Assembly: GCA_022316685.1 (NCBI GenBank)
Contig: JAKJHU010000030.1
Span: forward strand, 17,316,018-17,380,017
From: Progne subis subis
Lineage: Eukaryota > Chordata > Aves > Passeriformes > Hirundinidae
DNA length: 64,000 nt
Reading direction: 5' to 3'
Shown: positions 58,200 to 64,000 of the stretch, in pieces
Layout of the letters: each line of letters opens with the position of its first letter
Position numbering within the stretch: the first letter of the stretch is position 1
Program-made: the position numbers and the translations under genes
Notes under the pieces: generated by a model
The model's database searches: none
Seen by the model: only the letters and a program-made list of their open reading frames with translations
Told to the model about the DNA's origin: nothing

Positions 58200-60042
58200 G
58201 AAGAAGAAAGATTTCCTATTTTTTCAAGTAGCAAGTTCAAATTTTACTTCCTTCAAGTAGACCTTGAAGACTACTACAACATTATGGGACACTGTTACAT
58301 CCCAGTTTTGTTCTGCTTGGAGACTGCAATGATGGCAGACTCAGTAAGATTTTCATCTTACATCACGTTAAACCTTCAACCACCACCAGAAATTCAGAGC
58401 TGCATTCATGTAACTAGATAAGAGAGCTTATCATCTTACAAGCAATCCTCATTACAGGGTATAACACAGAATGACACTAAGGGATAACAATAGAAAGAAG
58501 AATAAAAACACAACTAGAACCAATCTATAAAATGAGTATACATTCTTTTTTTTCTTTTTTTCCCCATTTTTAAGGTAAATTTAAAAATGGAAATGGGAAG
58601 TTTTACTATATTAAGTATATATACTATACACTACTTCTAATTCTGCTTAGCCTGTGACTAGAGCTTTACAAAATGCATAAATGAGGAGATAGGAGACCCC
58701 CCTTTAAAAGGAAAAATAAAATCACGAGAGCATAATTTAGTTGTGAAACATTAATTTTTTAATTTCCATGTCATGTTCTTCAATATAAATATCTTCTCTG
58801 GACATATATAATTTAGTGGGAAAATTATAGAAAAGGAAACACAATAATCAGGATAGTCAAGTCCAGTCTTTTAATAAAAGCCTCATCTAAAAGCTTGTAT
58901 TTTCTTCTACATTGCCTTTCAATCAACACGCAAAAATAGCATAAATATACAGTAGAAAATGAAAATGTATATCTCCTCTTCATTGTGGTACAGAAAAACT
59001 ACAGACCTCTAGAAGCTACACAGGCTGAAGAAAACCCAAGCCATAGGGGTGTGCAATAAATATGATTTAATTACATATTTGTTTAATTACCAGAATAGTT
59101 CTATATACAACTTAAGAACAAAGTAAAATCTGCATTCTCAATGTACAAGCAAATTGTGAAATGAGAAGGGATAACAAAACTAAAGCAAAGATCTGTGTAT
59201 GATTATACTCTGTAGGGTTTATTCAGGGGACACTAGCACACATTATGACCATTTGCAAACTGGTTATGCATAGAAAAGATTTTCTGACTCACATACAAGG
59301 GACAGCAATCAATCAAGGGTGCAAGAAGAGGATATTTTAACACCTCTGAAATACCACAGTGTAAATGTAACCTTGAATTCCCAAATTGTGCATGTGACCT
59401 GACAAAGTCAAGGGGACAACATAGAATCTACAACTTTCACTACCATACCAAGGACACCTTAAATACAGTGCTGATCTTAAAGGTATTGTTTTAAAACCAC
59501 AGTGAAACTTACAAGAATTTGGCAGCAATTTTCAGCATTTTAGGAAACATTATGAGTACTTTGCAAGCAAACTGCTACTTAATTCACAGCATTTTTTTAA
59601 CCTAGTCTTTTATTTGCAAAAAGAGCCCCATGCTATTTCTCTTTTATTACCTGTATTAGAGAGCAGATGCCCTTGGAGAATATTCTATAATATTTTTTTT
59701 AATACTATCACGCTTCAGACATAATTTATAGACAAGATTCTATTCTAAGCATAGCTAAATTACACTAGCAGCAGTTTCTCAGCCAAAAAGCATTAAAATT
59801 CCACAGATTCAAAAGCAAAAGTTAGTGAAAGAACACAACTTCCCCATATGCACAAGACTTGAAAGAGAAGGTTCAAGTTCAGTGGAGGTAGAGAAGACCA
59901 TGCACAATCATCCTTCTCTTCCTCAAGCTTAAAACACTTTTGCTACCACTTGTACTAGTTACCCACAGTGAATATAAAATAATTGTGCAACAAACTCTGC
60001 TGTGTTTATTTTGATTTGCTTTATCTAAACAGCAGTCTCAGT

Positions 60043-60401
60043 GATGAAGGCTGAGGGAGGTGGGGCTGCTCAGCCTGGAGAAGAGAAGCCTCTGGGGTGA
60101 TCTTATAGCACCTTTCAGTACCTAAAGGAGCTACAAGACACAAGGGGGAATGGCTTTAAACTGAAGAAGGGTAGATTTAGTTTGGATGTTAGAAAGAAAT
60201 TCTTTACTGTGAGTGTGGTGAGGCACTGGATCAGGCTGCCCAGAGGTTCTGGGTGCTCCATCCCTGGAAGTCTTCAAGACCAGGCTGGATGGGGCTGTGA
60301 GCACCTGGTTTACTGGAAGGTGTCCCTGCCCAGGGCAGGGAGTTGGAACTGGATGATCTTTTAAGGACCCTTCCATGACAAATCATTCTATAATTCTATA
60401 A
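60043..60401 (+). mobile_element. CR1 LINE 3' fragment
   Basis: GGGGCTGCTCAGCCTGGAGA, GGGGGAATGGCTTTAAACTG, GAGGCACTGGATCAGGCTGC, GGAAGGTGTCCCTGCCCAGG and AACTGGATGATCTTTTAAGG precede ATTCTATAATTCTATAA. It is well preserved, spans about 360 bp and is antisense to ASAP1. Confidence 0.93.
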
Positions 60402-61912
60402 TGAGGATGTATGTCACTTCAAAAGAACACAGGCTGGCACATCCTGCATCCTTCTCTTCAAAAAAGAATATAATTTATGTTTCAGAATGGAGAAAGCAAT
60501 GTGGGAAAGCAAATGGAAACCAGGATTGCTACCAAAGGGTAACAAGAGTGCATGGAAAAAGTTGATTCCTACCATGTAGTTTTTCATACTTGTACACTAT
60601 GCAACTAGATCATACAGGTTACACTTAAACATAGGACAACGTAATGCCATAATCTAAAACCCCTCTAAAAGAGAAGTAATCACATAATGAAGTATATTTA
60701 ATCAGAAACCAAGTTATTTATATTTTAGTCAAATGTTTCTTTTAACAATACATTCCCCCCCAAAGCACAAAAATAAGACTAATACTAAAACCCATTAATT
60801 TATAGCATTTATCTTGAAGTTACCTTGGTTTAAAAAAACAATTTATTCATTTTCAGCCTACTCTAAATTTTTTATTAGCTAAATCTAATGGATGCAGCTA
60901 CTGCTTAACTAAAATTAACCTCAGTCAACATCAGTCTTAAAGACAATCATGATGTTTTCACAATCAAGGAATAATTTTACATAAAAACTAGACAGACTAA
61001 GATACTAGAACAATAAGAGATTAACAGGCAGCAGTATTTTAAAATTAAGTAAAGGCGCAGTAGCTCTCACTGAGTTGCAAAGAAGAAGCTGTGAACACAA
61101 CAGAAAGTTCTGAATCTATGCTACAGTGCATTCCTGACAAACACCTTCAAACTTTGATGCTATGGGACATAACACAATGTTATTATGACCAATAAATATA
61201 GTACCATTTCAAAATCATATTTAGTGAGACAGACACTTTCTTCATTCTTACATTTCTGCAGCTTCCTTATAGTATTTCTGATAAAAATTTAATACTTCCA
61301 AGTGCAATTTAATTCAGTGCATGCATATGAATGGAAATGAATTGTTCTCCTTTTCCTTAGGAAGCAACAACTGTTTCAGGTATCATAAAATACAATAGCG
61401 GTCCTACAATATACACCAAATGTATGTGTATGGATAAAAGATTCACTTTGGAACACAGAATGAACGTATAGAAAAAATGGTGAGTAACGTAACAAAAATT
61501 TGGACAGGAAAGATGAAATTGTTAAGCAAATGAAGGTTGAAATCAATAGCATTCCACATTCCAGCTGGTATTTTATGAAAGCAACAGCACAGCAGGAATC
61601 CCTGCAGGTTTTAGTGGAAAGCTAGAGTGGTCAGTTGTTTCACAGGAACAGAAAAATATTTTCCTGTTTCTCCTCTTCTAACCCACTTCCTTCTTTGTAT
61701 TAGCACACTAGTGATCACTAAGTCAAGGAATTAGATTAGACTAAAGTTGCTTTTTTGGTGGGTTCTAGCCACTGCAAATGTGGATGCATAACTGCACACA
61801 TGATGGCTCTAAACACTTCAATGGATGCACAAACTTGCACACACCTATCAGTGTGTTCTTGTGGGCTCCTCAGTACAAGGCAGACACTTTTGGAGTGAGT
61901 CCAGTAGAGGAA

Positions 61913-62317
61913 AAGATGACTGAAGGACTGTGTGAGGAAAAGCTGAGGGAGCTGGGCCTGTTCAGGCTCAAAAAGAGAAAACTGAGAGGGGACCTCATCA
62001 ATGTCTATCAGTGGCTGTAGGGTGGTGTCAGAGGATGGACCAGGCTCTGCTCAGAGGTGCCCAGCAATAGGACATGGGCAGACACTGGTGCCCAGAAGCT
62101 CCACCTGAAAATGAGGAAGAACTTCTTTACTGTGCAGCGACCAAGTACCAGTACAGATTGCCCTGAGAGGGCGTGGATGTCCCTCACTGGAGATACTCAA
62201 GAAACTTCTGGACCAATCCTGTGCAATGTGCTCTGGGATGATGCTGCTCGAGCAGGGACATTGGACCCGATGACCCACTTGGTCCCTTCCAGCCTTACCC
62301 ACTCTGGGACTCCATGA
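61913..62317 (+). mobile_element. CR1 LINE 3' fragment
   Basis: GAGGGAGCTGGGCCTGTTCA, GAGAGGGGACCTCATCAATG, GAAGAACTTCTTTACTGTGC and GTCCCTTCCAGCCTTACCCA, then CTCTGGGACTCCATGA. It is the longest plus-strand copy (about 400 bp) and includes the region encoding the LFRLKKRKLRGDLINVYQWL-like open-frame remnant. It is antisense to ASAP1. Confidence 0.9.
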
Positions 62318-64000
62318 AAACTGCCATGTGACCTGAGAAGACAGATTATATTTCATACTTCAACTACATTAAGATTCATTCTATCTGAGCTGCATCCCTT
62401 GCAATCCACCTACTTTTGATCTGTGAAGGTACACTTTGAGACTGTAAAACTAGAATAATTAGAAAACAACTCTCTCAGAAGGCAGAAATATCTATGCACA
62501 GAGGCTAAATTCCATCTTCTCCTTCACCACACAGGGGTGACTGTCTACAGATCTCCTGTTCAAATCTCACATTATTTCCTCTTGATTTTAAAATGGTTCA
62601 GAAACTTAGTCAACTATTTAAACTACAGAATCTCACTGATGTTCCTTATGCCATTTCTCATGATCTTCCCAAGTACATAAACCATGTCTCAAGAATGGTC
62701 TGAAGTTTTACATTTGCAGCTACAGTTACTGCACTTGACAATATCAATGGAGCAAAATCTGGAAAGCACTTTATGTAACTTCCAGTGTTCTGTATTATTA
62801 ACTGTCTAGTAACCTGGTTTAAATACCTCCTGCTGCTTTTATAAGATCATTTATCCACTACACCAGACATGACTCCAAGCAGACGGCACTTCCTTTCAGC
62901 ACACTTCTTGCTCAGAGAAAGGTAGTATTTAATAAGGGGGATTTCAGTTCTGGAGGCCAGATGCTGGCCTTAACAGAGCACTAAACAGAAAGAAAACACT
63001 AAGGGTTGCAACAGAAGTTGTGGGAAATCGGCAGCAGCTTTTCTAGAAGTACTTCACCTTGAATTTCCTTTCACAGAGCAGCTCCTTCAAAAGTCTCACC
63101 TATTCCTCCTTCTTAACCAAGACAGTAAGTACAGCCCTTCAGATCTCTGCAGAGCAGTCACAGCAGGCACAAGGTCCATCTCCAGAGAGGAGCACATGGG
63201 AAGACAGAGGGCCAAGCACCCTGCCTGGCCTCATAGGCCTATAAAAATCCCAAATGACAAAGTGGGGTAGATATCCAGCGGCTGAACACAGTCTGTTCCA
63301 ACATAAAGGGTAGAGAACTTTAAGCAAACCAGCAGGTAGCAAAATCGCAAAAAGAGAAAAATATAGTGCTTTGCATCACATAGCTGTGGAACTTCTCGTG
63401 AATTCAAAAATTATATGAACTTCAAAAAGAAGAAGACAAAATGGGAAAAGTCATGGAAGAAAAAATTAGCATGGCCTTTGAATATGAATTTAATATCTTT
63501 GTTCTGCCATACCCTGAACTGCACATTACTGGAGATGGGGAGGTCATACTGGAGAAGGTACCTCTACAACTCTGCCCTTTTCCTACATTCTTCCCTTATA
63601 CTCTTGATGGCAATATCAGAAAAGCTCCTAGGTTTTTATCAACTTCTGGACTACCACATCAGAGCCATTCTCCTCCTCACTAATGGCATTTCTGTTATGT
63701 AAGCTGTAACAAGAAGGAATTCACCAGTAGATAACCATATATGCACAATACCAAGCACAAACAAACCTCAGTAAAATGATGAGGCAAAAAAGCCCACAAA
63801 AGCCCTCAAGAAAATTAGGACAATTTTTCCTCTTCAGCTCTGAGAAACAGGTATCATCACAAATGCCCCAAAAGCTATTTACTCATAGAAGGGGAAGATT
63901 TTCTGAAAGATTTAACAGCAACTAAGTAGCAAGGAATTAACTGAACAGTTATGGTCACCACACCAATCAAACATTTCATATGTTTTGGTTTTTAAATGTA

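Larger units (their letters stand above)
49018..64000 (-). other. ASAP1: ASAP1 5' intron (partial), about 15 kb with no coding exon found
   Basis: The exon preceding 49017 should encode the N-terminus (MPDQISVSEF-like in mammals) and end in phase 0; I found no match on the minus strand up to 64000. The interval carries a 38-bp tandem duplication, a CpG-richer patch (49930-50110), five clear CR1 fragments, one possible CR1 stub and several A-runs. Mammalian ASAP1 has very large 5' introns, so a long exon-free stretch is expected. Confidence 0.75.

Noticed and set aside
60131..62356. Open frames of 60-101 codons on both strands
   Set aside because: They lie in or across the CR1 copies at 60043-60401 and 61913-62317.
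63415..63702. Two overlapping plus-strand open frames (95 and 80 codons) near the window end
   Set aside because: They are in different frames over the same DNA, neither resembles a known protein, and neither fits ASAP1 on the minus strand.

Overview
The window is vertebrate nuclear DNA, most likely from a bird. It is AT-rich, the coding exons are short and separated by long introns, and the interspersed repeats I could recognise are CR1 LINE fragments, several ending in the avian-type motif ATTCTATGATTCTGT. I see no bacterial-style genes, operons, CRISPR arrays or tRNA/rRNA genes.

Essentially the whole window lies inside one gene on the minus strand: ASAP1 (ArfGAP with SH3 domain, ankyrin repeats and PH domain 1, also called DDEF1/AMAP1). 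I placed 21 coding exons between 49017 (5'-most) and 4573 (3'-most). Each has an AG acceptor and GT donor, and all splice phases fit, giving 2215 nt (738 codons) of open reading frame without a stop. The order along the protein is BAR domain (eight exons, 49017 to 34077), PH domain (27557 into 18981), Arf-GAP zinc finger (18981 to 15217), ankyrin repeats (12796 to 8742), an acidic linker (6249-6142) and the start of the proline-rich region (4801-4573). A possible 9-nt in-frame microexon (28148-28140) lies between the BAR and PH exons.

The first coding exon(s) and promoter should lie beyond 64000, and the rest of the proline-rich region, the SH3 domain and the 3'UTR should lie before position 1. 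I looked for them in the flanks and did not find them.

The rest is intron: at least eight CR1 fragments (six antisense to the gene), many homopolymer and A-rich tracts, two perfect short tandem duplications (58 bp and 38 bp units), a weak LTR-like segment near 30.8-31.0 kb, and two GC/CpG-richer patches (about 43.7-44.4 kb and 49.93-50.11 kb) that I cannot explain. I found no independent novel system here; the best leads are the microexon and a 40-nt T tract abutting a splice acceptor.
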